From assembly GCA_949419965.1 (NCBI GenBank), contig CASPAC010000001.1, positions 62,001-126,000 of the forward strand: a stretch of DNA of 64,000 bases, in the 5' to 3' direction. Both the position numbers and the translations under genes were made by a program. Source of the DNA: Bacteroidales bacterium (lineage in GTDB: Bacteria; Bacteroidota; Bacteroidia; Bacteroidales; Rikenellaceae). The notes beneath the pieces are model-generated. The model saw nothing but the letters and a program-made list of their open reading frames with translations, was not told the DNA's origin and did not search any database. Positions 16,827 through 24,900 of this stretch are shown here, piece after piece (the first letter of the stretch is position 1; the number at the start of each line of letters is the position of its first letter).

Positions 16827-16844
16827 CCGGACATTGTTTTGCCG

Positions 16845-16890
16845 TAAAGGAGACGGGGAGCCGATTCATATCGGCTCCCCGTCTCCTTTA
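16845..16890. terminator. bidirectional terminator, 21-bp perfect stem
   Basis: Arms 16845-16865 and 16870-16890 are perfectly complementary, with the loop TCAT. The GC-rich core is flanked by TAAA/TTTA. It lies between the convergent uronate operon and the PUL, and the TAA stop codon of the last PUL gene is part of the right arm. Confidence 0.85.
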
Positions 16891-19848
16891 CTCGATGAAG
16901 ATCAGTTCCGGCACTTCGTCGAGATGCCCGACTATGCCTTTGTCGCAGTCGTCGCCGGGTTCCCTCAGTTCGCGGATCAATGCGAACGTTACGGTGCCGT
17001 CGGTATGGCGTTTCACGAGTTCCGTCACATCAAGCATGCGTTCGTTCGGTTCGCGGGTCAGGGTTGTTTCTCCCGCGACGAACCAGCTGCTTCCGGCGTT
17101 CAGAACGCCCGGACGCGAGAGGTCGACATCGAGATGTTCTGCTGTCGGCCGTTTTCCGAGCCGTCGGCCGCTGCCATAGACATGGAAGCGGAACGGCCGG
17201 TCGCCGGTGCTTGCACCATGGAGGCGCAGCAGGATTCTTGAAGCGCGGGCCACCCGTGGTTCCGGTACCTTGAACCCGACAAACCCAAGGGCATGTTCGG
17301 CCGGTTTTTCGGAGTTCATGGCGATTTCGGGTGCCGGGGTCGCCGACCCGTCGCCGTGCAGGGTTGCGGAGACGGCGGCCCGAAGGGTGTATTGCGTGTG
17401 CGCTTCGAAAGGTACGCTAAGCAGTGTCACGCTCCACGGCGGTACTTGCAGCGGAATTCGCCCCGCGGCATCGGTGCGCAGCAGCTCGGCGTCGCCGTAG
17501 TGTCGTTCGTCGACCCGTTCGCAGACTACCGGCGACTCGGAAATGCCCCATGCCGAGAGGTCCAGATCGAGCCGATAGGGTTTGTCGTGCCGGTGTACGA
17601 TCCACACGAAGAGGGTGCCGGCTACGGAATCGGCTGCCGCGCAAAAGTCGAAGTGAGGGTCTTCGCTCGTACGGTCGAACTGCAACAGCGGTTTGTCGCC
17701 GCCGAAGCCTTTGGCAAAAAGGCGTACTACTTCCGCCGTGCGTTGTGCACCGCCGATGTCGAACGATTCTTCGCCCCCGTCGATGAATTCGGGGCCGAAC
17801 AGTTTCACTTCACGGATGACGGAATGCCCTTTGTCCGAGGTCGATATCCGGACGCGCGATGCCTTTACAGGTGCTTCGAAGCGCGGGAAAAGCTGTGCGT
17901 AGCGAATCGTTCGCATGTCGGCTGCCGTGTGCCACACGCCGTCGCATTCCGTTTCGATGCGGAGCGTGCGGATGCGGTCGGGAGCCGTGAATTCGCCGCC
18001 CTCGGTGCCGGTGTAGATGGCCATGCCGCCCAACATCGTGGGTTCGGGAAGTTCCAGCACGAGCCATTTGCTTTCGTCGGAGGTGGCGTGCCAGCCGTGG
18101 GCGGCATCTTTGATGCCGTCGACCGCCATTTCGGGGCGCGAACCCGCATCGGTCGAAGAGGCGACGATGCGGCAGCCGGGGGCATAGTTGCGGAACGCAT
18201 CTTCAGCGAAACGCCGCCCTTTCCAGATGTGATGATGTCCCGATTTGATCCCTTGCGGATAGGTCGAACTGGCCGTGTTGGCAAATTTGAACGCCCACAT
18301 GCCGCGGCATCCCTCGATCATGTTGCGGGCATATATTCCGGCCCATTCGGTAAAGAGCGTCGGCGAATCCATCGTCTCGTCCTTGTCGATGAGGTAGGCG
18401 TTCATCCAGCGGCCGATTTCGGTGTAGAGAATCGGTTTGGAGCCTCCGTGCGGATGGTTCTCGCGCAGAATCCGTTCGATCGTGAGCGTCTTGCCTTCGT
18501 AGCCGGTGGCAGGCAGGTTGTACGAGTGGGTCGAAAAGAGATCGACCAGTTCTTGTTCGCAGGCGTTGCCGCGGTAGTCGGTTCCCTCGGCTGCGGCGAT
18601 CGCGGCCCACCAGTTGGTGTTGGTGCCTGCCGTGACGGGGCCTACGAACTTTCCTTGCAGGTCGCCGGCACCCGCTTTCACGGCATCTTCGACCCCGCAG
18701 TGGACGGCGTCGGAGGCGATGCGCATCATGCGAATCCACTCGTCGAGCGGAATGGGGCCGGCATGGCGATGATTCGGCTCGTTCTGCATGGCGAACATCT
18801 CGACTCCTCCGCGGAGCGCCGAGTAGTAGGCCAGTGCATACATCCGCTGCCAGAGCAGCCAGCGCGTCGGCCAGTCGGGCGCAGCCTTGTAGGCCGAGGT
18901 TTGAATCAACGATTCGATATTGAGCCGCCGCAATTCATCCAAAGCGTAGTTGTAGACCATCGTATTGGTCGAGACATAGACCGAATCGGCCCGGCGTTCG
19001 ATCGCTTCCCAGTCGATTTCCGCTTGCTTCGGGTTGTGCCGCAATTGTTTTTTCAGTAGTTCGAACGCTTCGAGATTCTCCGGACGCGATGCGGCGTCGA
19101 CGGCCGTTTCGGGTACCAGGAAGTCGAGCGGCATCCACAATCGGACGGCATTGACCCGGCTGTATTCGAGCCAAGCCGACACGTTGCTGCCGGGCATGAA
19201 GTAACCTTGGTTGTAGCCTACATAGCGCATGGTGCGGCCCATGGATTCGGGACGGATCTTTGCCTCGATTTTCGATGGATATTCCTTGCGGACGATTTCT
19301 TCGGCAACGATCGAGGGCGACGGCATCGAGGGATTGGGATGTCCGTATCCCTCGAACTCGATGATGCGGATGGGTTCGCCGTCGGTCGATCGAATGCGGA
19401 AGCGGAACGATGTGATGGCCGGCCGGAACCGGAACACCACCTTGTCGAGACGGTTTTCGGTCGTCAGCGTCTCGCCGATGTCGGTCCAGTTGGCATCGTC
19501 CCAGTACTGAATGATGAAGTTCTTCATGTTCCAGTAGCCTGCGGACTGTATCGATTCGGCCGGTGTGCGTTCGCCTTCCGGAATCCCCGTGTAGATGATC
19601 ATCGAGTCGATGTCGCAATAGCGGTCGAGGCTCACTTCCAACAGATAGGGCGGTCTCGAACCGTTGGCGGGCATCCACGTCGACGACCGGAAGTGCAGGC
19701 CGTCGACGGCTTTTTCGGCTTCGTAGCTGCGACGAGCGTCGAGCGCTGCGATGCGGGCCTTGCGAAAGAGGTTCTGTGCCGGCTGCGCCCCTGCTTCAAG
19801 GCTGAAGATCGTCGACGCCAGCAGGAAAAGTATCAGTCGTCGGTTCAT
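16888..19848 (-). CDS. GH86-like glycoside hydrolase with discoidin and CBM96-like modules
   Basis: A 986-residue secreted protein (signal MNRRLILFLLASTIFSLEAGAQ). In order: F5/8C module (residues about 25-165, with EAEKAVDGLHFRSSTW), a clan-A TIM barrel (about 195-570), a second F5/8C module (ASSTDAGSRPEMAVDGIKD), a beta-sandwich (AEVVRLFAKGFGGDKPL), and a C-terminal DNRLRE/CBM96-like module. The barrel shows LRHNP, WLLWQRMYALAYYS, QNEPNH (acid/base Glu about 357), YTEIGRW (nucleophile Glu about 477) and WAFKFANTASSTYP, which I match to GH86 beta-agarases/porphyranases from memory. It could be a divergent clan-A family. It is the last gene of the PUL, coupled by ATGA to the GH50-like gene. 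Confidence 0.65.
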   Translation of the reverse strand: MNRRLILFLLASTIFSLEAGAQPAQNLFRKARIAALDARRSYEAEKAVDGLHFRSSTWMPANGSRPPYLLEVSLDRYCDIDSMIIYTGIPEGERTPAESIQSAGYWNMKNFIIQYWDDANWTDIGETLTTENRLDKVVFRFRPAITSFRFRIRSTDGEPIRIIEFEGYGHPNPSMPSPSIVAEEIVRKEYPSKIEAKIRPESMGRTMRYVGYNQGYFMPGSNVSAWLEYSRVNAVRLWMPLDFLVPETAVDAASRPENLEAFELLKKQLRHNPKQAEIDWEAIERRADSVYVSTNTMVYNYALDELRRLNIESLIQTSAYKAAPDWPTRWLLWQRMYALAYYSALRGGVEMFAMQNEPNHRHAGPIPLDEWIRMMRIASDAVHCGVEDAVKAGAGDLQGKFVGPVTAGTNTNWWAAIAAAEGTDYRGNACEQELVDLFSTHSYNLPATGYEGKTLTIERILRENHPHGGSKPILYTEIGRWMNAYLIDKDETMDSPTLFTEWAGIYARNMIEGCRGMWAFKFANTASSTYPQGIKSGHHHIWKGRRFAEDAFRNYAPGCRIVASSTDAGSRPEMAVDGIKDAAHGWHATSDESKWLVLELPEPTMLGGMAIYTGTEGGEFTAPDRIRTLRIETECDGVWHTAADMRTIRYAQLFPRFEAPVKASRVRISTSDKGHSVIREVKLFGPEFIDGGEESFDIGGAQRTAEVVRLFAKGFGGDKPLLQFDRTSEDPHFDFCAAADSVAGTLFVWIVHRHDKPYRLDLDLSAWGISESPVVCERVDERHYGDAELLRTDAAGRIPLQVPPWSVTLLSVPFEAHTQYTLRAAVSATLHGDGSATPAPEIAMNSEKPAEHALGFVGFKVPEPRVARASRILLRLHGASTGDRPFRFHVYGSGRRLGKRPTAEHLDVDLSRPGVLNAGSSWFVAGETTLTREPNERMLDVTELVKRHTDGTVTFALIRELREPGDDCDKGIVGHLDEVPELIFIE

Positions 19849-21392
19849 TGTTGATCGAAGTATTCGATGATGTTGTAGACATTGTAGTTGATTTCGCGCA
19901 TCATCTGCGATAGATACGGGAATAGCTGATAGTAGTTGTCGTAGATTCCCTTGTTGGCTGGTTTGCTGCTGTTGTCCGTGCCATCGTCGTCTTGATATTT
20001 GAACCAGTACCAGCCGACGCAGTTTTTGGCTTCGAGCAGCCCCAGCGTGAAGTGTTGATAGGCGTAGGCGCGTTCTTTCTGGGACGGAACGCAGAAGCCG
20101 GCTCCCGAGCCGTTGTTCAGGTCGGAATCTTCGACGCCTTTGGTGTAGAACTCGGTAACGACGAACGGTTTCCCCGCCCATTCGGCCCATTTGGGCATGT
20201 AGGTCTTGCCTTCAGGCGACCAGCGTGAATAGTAGTTGATCGACACGATGTCGCAGTATTTGCCGGCAGCTCGGACAACACCTTCGAGATATTTCGGTGT
20301 GCCGTGCAGGCGCGAGCCGAGGTAGAGCAGCTGCGGGTCGATCTTGTCCAGGGCTTCGCGCACTCCTTTGTAGTATTTTTCGGCCAACATGCCGGCGAAT
20401 TCGTTGTTGAGCGCATCGGTCACTTTTGCCGCTCCTTTCTCATCCATAAACGCCCGGGCGGTCAGATAGGCTACGTCCGACCGATCTTTGATGTCGAGGA
20501 ACCGCTGGAGAATCGCGTTGTTCTGCGACGAGAAGTCGAGTTCGTTGTCCGAAAAAAAACCGAACGTGTTCTGGTCGTTGACATAGGGTTGGAAAGCGCT
20601 CGAACGCATGTATTCTTCGCAGAATGCACCCCAGTCGTCATAGAGCACCAGTCCGACAGCATTGGCCGAATTGCCGTCGGCATAGGCATGCTTCTTTTGC
20701 GAACGGAATTGGGAGAGGAATCCGAACGACGGGGCCAGCGGGAACGGAGCGTTGGCATTGGCAGCATTGTAGGTTTGTTGGATGCCGTAGGCTCCGTTCG
20801 TGCCGAACGCGCCCGTCGAGTGGACGCCCATGCGGGCCAGTTCGTTGCGGGAGACGGATACCCAGTTGTCGTCGCTGCCGAAACGTTCGCTCCATGCTTT
20901 TTTGTTGCGGTCGGAGGTGCCTTTGCGGAACGAAGCTACCCCGCGCATGTAGTAGCGATAGCCGTGCGGGTCGATGATCCACCAGCGGTCGTCGATTTTC
21001 TTTACGTAGAAACGCCCCGTGGCTTGTTGTGCGCCGTCGGCGGTATAAGCGCCGTATTCGTCGGTCACGGCGCTGTATTCCTCGTAGGTCGAAATCCGTC
21101 GTTCGTAGCCGTACATATAGGCGAGCAAGCGGGTGTTGGCTTGTTTCCAGCTCGAAACGGGAGGATACCCCGATGCGTATTTGACCGTGATCGGACGATA
21201 GGGCCGGTCGACGGGCGATTCTTCGTAGGGAATCATTTCGCCGGGTTCCGGCAGGTCGTCGGGATAGACTACTTCTTCTTTCTCGGTCAGAATGGAGGGA
21301 GGCATGAAGTGGGGATCCTTGTCCGATTTTTCAGTGCAGGCACTGCCCGAGATGCAGGCTGTCAGGCAGATCAGAATGAGGTGCTTTTTCAT
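19845..21392 (-). CDS. GH50-like (beta-agarase-type) glycoside hydrolase lipoprotein
   Basis: A 515-residue lipoprotein (signal MKKHLILICLTACISGSAC). After a 110-residue linker comes a clan-A barrel opening with DRWWIIDPHGYRYYMRGVASF. The acid/base Glu is in FGFFSDNELDF (about residue 283) and the nucleophile in FVVTEFYTKG (about 414); SQKERAYAYQHF and CVGWYWFKYQDDDG follow. These are the GH50 landmarks; GH50 enzymes release neoagarobiose from agarose ends. Substrate here is inferred, not shown. The start codon at 21392 is supported by the lipobox; the stop overlaps the next start (ATGA). Confidence 0.75.
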   Translation of the reverse strand: MKKHLILICLTACISGSACTEKSDKDPHFMPPSILTEKEEVVYPDDLPEPGEMIPYEESPVDRPYRPITVKYASGYPPVSSWKQANTRLLAYMYGYERRISTYEEYSAVTDEYGAYTADGAQQATGRFYVKKIDDRWWIIDPHGYRYYMRGVASFRKGTSDRNKKAWSERFGSDDNWVSVSRNELARMGVHSTGAFGTNGAYGIQQTYNAANANAPFPLAPSFGFLSQFRSQKKHAYADGNSANAVGLVLYDDWGAFCEEYMRSSAFQPYVNDQNTFGFFSDNELDFSSQNNAILQRFLDIKDRSDVAYLTARAFMDEKGAAKVTDALNNEFAGMLAEKYYKGVREALDKIDPQLLYLGSRLHGTPKYLEGVVRAAGKYCDIVSINYYSRWSPEGKTYMPKWAEWAGKPFVVTEFYTKGVEDSDLNNGSGAGFCVPSQKERAYAYQHFTLGLLEAKNCVGWYWFKYQDDDGTDNSSKPANKGIYDNYYQLFPYLSQMMREINYNVYNIIEYFDQQ

Positions 21393-21412
21393 ATCGTTTC
21401 AGGTTTTGTCGG

Positions 21413-24067
21413 TTAGTACAAGTGTAGAATGCGGATGGCCGAGAGCATCGTTTCGGATCGCACGGGAGTGAAGCCTACGCAAAGCCCTTCGCCGTTGTTC
21501 AAGACGATCCGATAACGTCGCGTTACCGGGGTTTTGCGACCCGCTTCGGCGGCGACATCGAGACTGCGGGCGACGTCGAGACCGTTGATGCTGATGTCGA
21601 AAGCGCGTTCCGAGACGGCTTCGCTTTCGGTCGCCAGTCCCAGTTGGTAGACCGAACTTGCCGTTTCTTCGCCCGCCAGTTCGGCAAAATAGAGGGTCAC
21701 TTCGTAAACTCCGTCCGGCAAATCGGCACGAAACGCCTCGATGCTTCGGCGTTGGGTCTGGAATAGGGGGTCGAGGCGTGTTCGGTCGATGGGCAGATTC
21801 GATGCGGGTTGCGTGCCGCGATTGGTTTTGGGCCGCCACGGGATGCCGCCGACATAGCCCCAGCCGCCCGGCTCATAGGGTTGTTCGGGAATCCATGCCG
21901 TCTCCTGCTGCGGATCGTCGAAGGAGCGGGTCGACCCCAGCAGCACGTTCATTTCAGTGAACGGCGTGCCGTTGCCGAATTTCCGGGGTACGAGCCGGTA
22001 TTCCGTCGTGGAGCAGTGACGCGCCGTGCGGCCGTCCTCGGTGCGGATCGTTGCTTCGAGGCGGTTCGTGCCTGCATGGAAGGGGATTTCTACCTCGGCT
22101 ATGCAGTCCGTCACGTCGAATCGGCCCATATCCCGTCCGTCCAGCGATACTTCGATCTGCGGTGCATTGGCATAGATCCGCACGCGTTCCGTTGCGATGC
22201 CCGGCGTCGTCTCCACTCCGGCGCGGAAATGTCGGCCGCCGCCGCAAATGTGTACGATCGGATCGGGGCGCAGCATGGCCTGATAGTAGAAATAGGTGTC
22301 TTTCGGTGTGCGGTCGAGCGTACAGAGACCTTTGCAGTTGACGTGAGGGATGGCGTCGCCGCGCGGTTCGGCATAGAAATCGTTGAGGTTCCATGCTGCC
22401 GCACCGCAGATGAACGGCCGTGCAAGCATCTGCGGCAGGTAGTGTTCGTGGTAGAGCATAGCGTAGTCGACCGAGAAGTCGAACCGTTCGGGGCGTGCCG
22501 AACGGATGCGGATGTCGCAGTCGGCTCCGTATTCCGTGACGAACAACGATTTGTCGGGATATGCGGCGTGTATCCGGTCGAGTTGTTTCTCGAAATCGGT
22601 AAATCGACCGCCGTACCATCCTTGATAGAGGTTGACCCCGATGATGTCGGGTATTTTCAGCAAGCCGGCTTCCTCATAGAGGGTCAGATTGCCGTGGCAG
22701 GGCAGCATGGTCGCACGCGAGGGATCGAGTCTGCGGGCCGTGGCATTGCAGCGTTGTGCAATGTTGCGTACGCATTGTAGGTATTCGGCCTTGTCGTGTT
22801 CGTCTGCAAAGCCGGGGGGCCGTAACATGACCTCATTCATGTAGGTCCAGAGACAGACCGAGGGCGAATTGTAATTCTGGAGCACCATTTCGGTCATCAT
22901 CCGTTCGCAACAATCGGCGAATGCGTCGCTGCGCGTGACGGCGTTGACGATCGGTATTTCGACCGAAGCCAGCAACCCCGACCGATCGCAGGCGGCCAGC
23001 ACGGCAGGGTCTTGCGGATAGTGGGCTATGCGCAGGAAGTTGCCGCCCATATGCTTGAGTTGCTCCACGTCTCGTATGTGGCGTTCGTCGCCGAGGGCGT
23101 ATCCCGACCCTTCGTAATCTTGATGACGGCTCGTGCCGATCAGTTTGAGCGGGCGGCCGTTGAGGAAGAATCCGCGGTCGGGGTCGAACGAACAGGTGCG
23201 CAGACCCAGCGGATTGGCCACCCGGTCGGTCTCGATGCCGCGGGCGTCGATTACGCAGCTTTCGACCCGATAGAGGTGCGGTTCGTCGGGCGACCAGAGA
23301 CGCGGCTGCGGAATGCGGAGCGATTGGCGGACGGGCATGCCGTTTGTTCCGGCAGGCAGCTTGACCGATGTCTGGGTTTGGGCGATGCAGCGTCCCGCAG
23401 GGTCGAAGACCCGTTGTCTGACCGTTGCGCGGGCCGTTTCCGGCCCGTCGTTCGTCAACAGCGTGCGGACGGAAACTTCGGCCGACGAGGCGTCGAGACG
23501 TTCCGTCGTGAGAAAGACTCCCGACGATGCGTAGTGGGTCGTCGTGATATGCAGCGGGTCGGTGGCGATCAAGTGTACATCGCGGTAGATGCCTCCGAAG
23601 AAGGTGTAGTCGGCTGAAAGAGGCGGAATGTCAGGATTATGCGAGTTGTCGGCGCGCACTTCCAATAAATTGTCGCCGGCGCAGACCAGGTCGGTCACGT
23701 CGAAGGCGAACGCCGTGTAGCCGCCTGCATGCGTGCCGACCGGCGTCCCGTTCATGTAGATTTCGGCATACGAATCGACCGCTTCGAAGAGCAGGTGGAG
23801 CCGATAGCCCGCCAGCGAGGCGTCGATGTGCAGCATTCGGCGGTACCATGCCGGCCCGCGGTGGTAGCCGGGCGTGTCGTCGTCGCAGTCGACGGCGTTC
23901 CACGTATGGGGCACCGAGATGCGGTGCCATTCCTGCTCGTCAGGATGCAGGTCGCCATAACAGAACTCCCAGCCGTCATTGATCGTATAGTCGATCCGGT
24001 CGGCAAAAGAAGGGTGACATATTACCAGCAACGCTGCGAGAAGCGTAAAGAAGCATCGTTTATTCAT
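21413..24067 (-). CDS. GH2 glycoside hydrolase (beta-galactosidase/glucuronidase type)
   Basis: An 884-residue secreted protein (signal MNKRCFFTLLAALLVICHPSFA). GH2 order: sugar-binding jelly roll (WEFCYGDLHPDEQEW, VPHTWNAVDC, AWYRRMLHI), immunoglobulin-like domain, barrel with KLIGTSRHQDYEG, acid/base Glu in WTYMNEVM (about 411) and nucleophile in VTEYGAD (about 510). The C-terminal 170 residues look malectin-like (YEVTLYFAELAGEE, FDISINGLDVA). I start at the ATG at 24067; the upstream in-frame extension overlaps the esterase. It overlaps that gene by eight bases. Exact specificity cannot be read. Confidence 0.88.
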   Translation of the reverse strand: MNKRCFFTLLAALLVICHPSFADRIDYTINDGWEFCYGDLHPDEQEWHRISVPHTWNAVDCDDDTPGYHRGPAWYRRMLHIDASLAGYRLHLLFEAVDSYAEIYMNGTPVGTHAGGYTAFAFDVTDLVCAGDNLLEVRADNSHNPDIPPLSADYTFFGGIYRDVHLIATDPLHITTTHYASSGVFLTTERLDASSAEVSVRTLLTNDGPETARATVRQRVFDPAGRCIAQTQTSVKLPAGTNGMPVRQSLRIPQPRLWSPDEPHLYRVESCVIDARGIETDRVANPLGLRTCSFDPDRGFFLNGRPLKLIGTSRHQDYEGSGYALGDERHIRDVEQLKHMGGNFLRIAHYPQDPAVLAACDRSGLLASVEIPIVNAVTRSDAFADCCERMMTEMVLQNYNSPSVCLWTYMNEVMLRPPGFADEHDKAEYLQCVRNIAQRCNATARRLDPSRATMLPCHGNLTLYEEAGLLKIPDIIGVNLYQGWYGGRFTDFEKQLDRIHAAYPDKSLFVTEYGADCDIRIRSARPERFDFSVDYAMLYHEHYLPQMLARPFICGAAAWNLNDFYAEPRGDAIPHVNCKGLCTLDRTPKDTYFYYQAMLRPDPIVHICGGGRHFRAGVETTPGIATERVRIYANAPQIEVSLDGRDMGRFDVTDCIAEVEIPFHAGTNRLEATIRTEDGRTARHCSTTEYRLVPRKFGNGTPFTEMNVLLGSTRSFDDPQQETAWIPEQPYEPGGWGYVGGIPWRPKTNRGTQPASNLPIDRTRLDPLFQTQRRSIEAFRADLPDGVYEVTLYFAELAGEETASSVYQLGLATESEAVSERAFDISINGLDVARSLDVAAEAGRKTPVTRRYRIVLNNGEGLCVGFTPVRSETMLSAIRILHLY

Positions 24068-24845
24068 AACACATTTCGATCGTTTTTTTTGCATAGCGTC
24101 GCCCGAGCAGCAGTTGCCCCTCGCGGCTGAAGTGCGGGTCGAGCGAGTCGCGCAGAGGCGTGCAGCCTTCGCTTGATATGAAGGCACTGTTGGGTATGCG
24201 TTTTGCTATGCGGCCGATTATCGGATTGAACCGCTCGGCGTTGCTGTGCCAACGGGCGATTTCGCCCGCAATGAACGGCACATCGCCGCAGCCCAGGTCG
24301 CGCCGCAGCGCCGCGACCGTTTCTGCCAGCCGTTCGAGATACTGCTCGGGATGGCTGCTGTCGCTTTCGCCTTGATGCCAGAGGATGGCGCGCAGCCTGC
24401 CGTAGTCCATGGCTTGCCGCGTGCGGCGCACCGCTTCGTTGTAGTAGTCCGAACCTGGCATCCACTCCCGGAGCGCCGAGCCGCCGCGGGCATTGACTAC
24501 GAGCAGCAAAGGCCGTCCGGTCTTTTCGTGGAGCAGTTCGGCGAAACCGACTCCCGGGTTGACCCCTTGCATGGAAAGGCGTTTGCGGATGGTCGAGTAG
24601 CGGTTGAGCGGTTGTGTCGCTTGCACGGGGATGCCTGCGCTGTCGAGCAGTTGCACGCCCTCGGGGCGCCAGAGGCTGTCGGCGGCAAGCATCGCTCCGC
24701 GTCCGGCCATGTTCGATTGGCCGATCAGCAGGAAGAGGTCGCATGCCGACGCATTGGGTCCCTTGTCGGAAGCCGTTTTCCGCCCGCCGCAGGCGGTCAG
24801 GCCCGCGGCGGCGAAAAACGCCAGAATGAGGAGGATTCGTTTCAT
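24060..24845 (-). CDS. SGNH-type carbohydrate esterase lipoprotein (sialate O-acetylesterase/CE6-like)
   Basis: A 261-residue lipoprotein (MKRILLILAFFAAAGLTAC). It has the SASA-domain motifs: LLIGQSNMAGRG with the nucleophile Ser, VVNARGGSALREW (oxyanion Gly), ILWHQGESDSS, and the C-terminal DPHFSREGQ with catalytic His. Proteins of this compact form remove acetyl groups from polysaccharide, e.g. acetyl-xylan esterases. Lying within the PUL, it suggests an O-acetylated substrate. A stem-loop separates it from the upstream surface lipoprotein gene. Confidence 0.85.
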   Translation of the reverse strand: MKRILLILAFFAAAGLTACGGRKTASDKGPNASACDLFLLIGQSNMAGRGAMLAADSLWRPEGVQLLDSAGIPVQATQPLNRYSTIRKRLSMQGVNPGVGFAELLHEKTGRPLLLVVNARGGSALREWMPGSDYYNEAVRRTRQAMDYGRLRAILWHQGESDSSHPEQYLERLAETVAALRRDLGCGDVPFIAGEIARWHSNAERFNPIIGRIAKRIPNSAFISSEGCTPLRDSLDPHFSREGQLLLGRRYAKKTIEMCYE

Positions 24846-24860
24846 CAGAGTAGTGGGTCA

Positions 24861-24891
24861 TCCTCCCGCTCGGTCGAACCGTGCGGGAGGA
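24861..24891 (-). promoter_or_regulatory. intercistronic stem-loop inside the PUL
   Basis: Nine-base-pair stem (24861-24869 with 24883-24891), one T-T mismatch, then four more pairs (CGGT/ACCG) and a CGA loop. No T-run follows on the minus strand, so it looks like an RNA-stability or processing hairpin rather than a terminator. It lies between the susCD-SGBP part and the enzyme part of the operon. Confidence 0.55.
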
Positions 24892-24900
24892 ATCCGGGTG

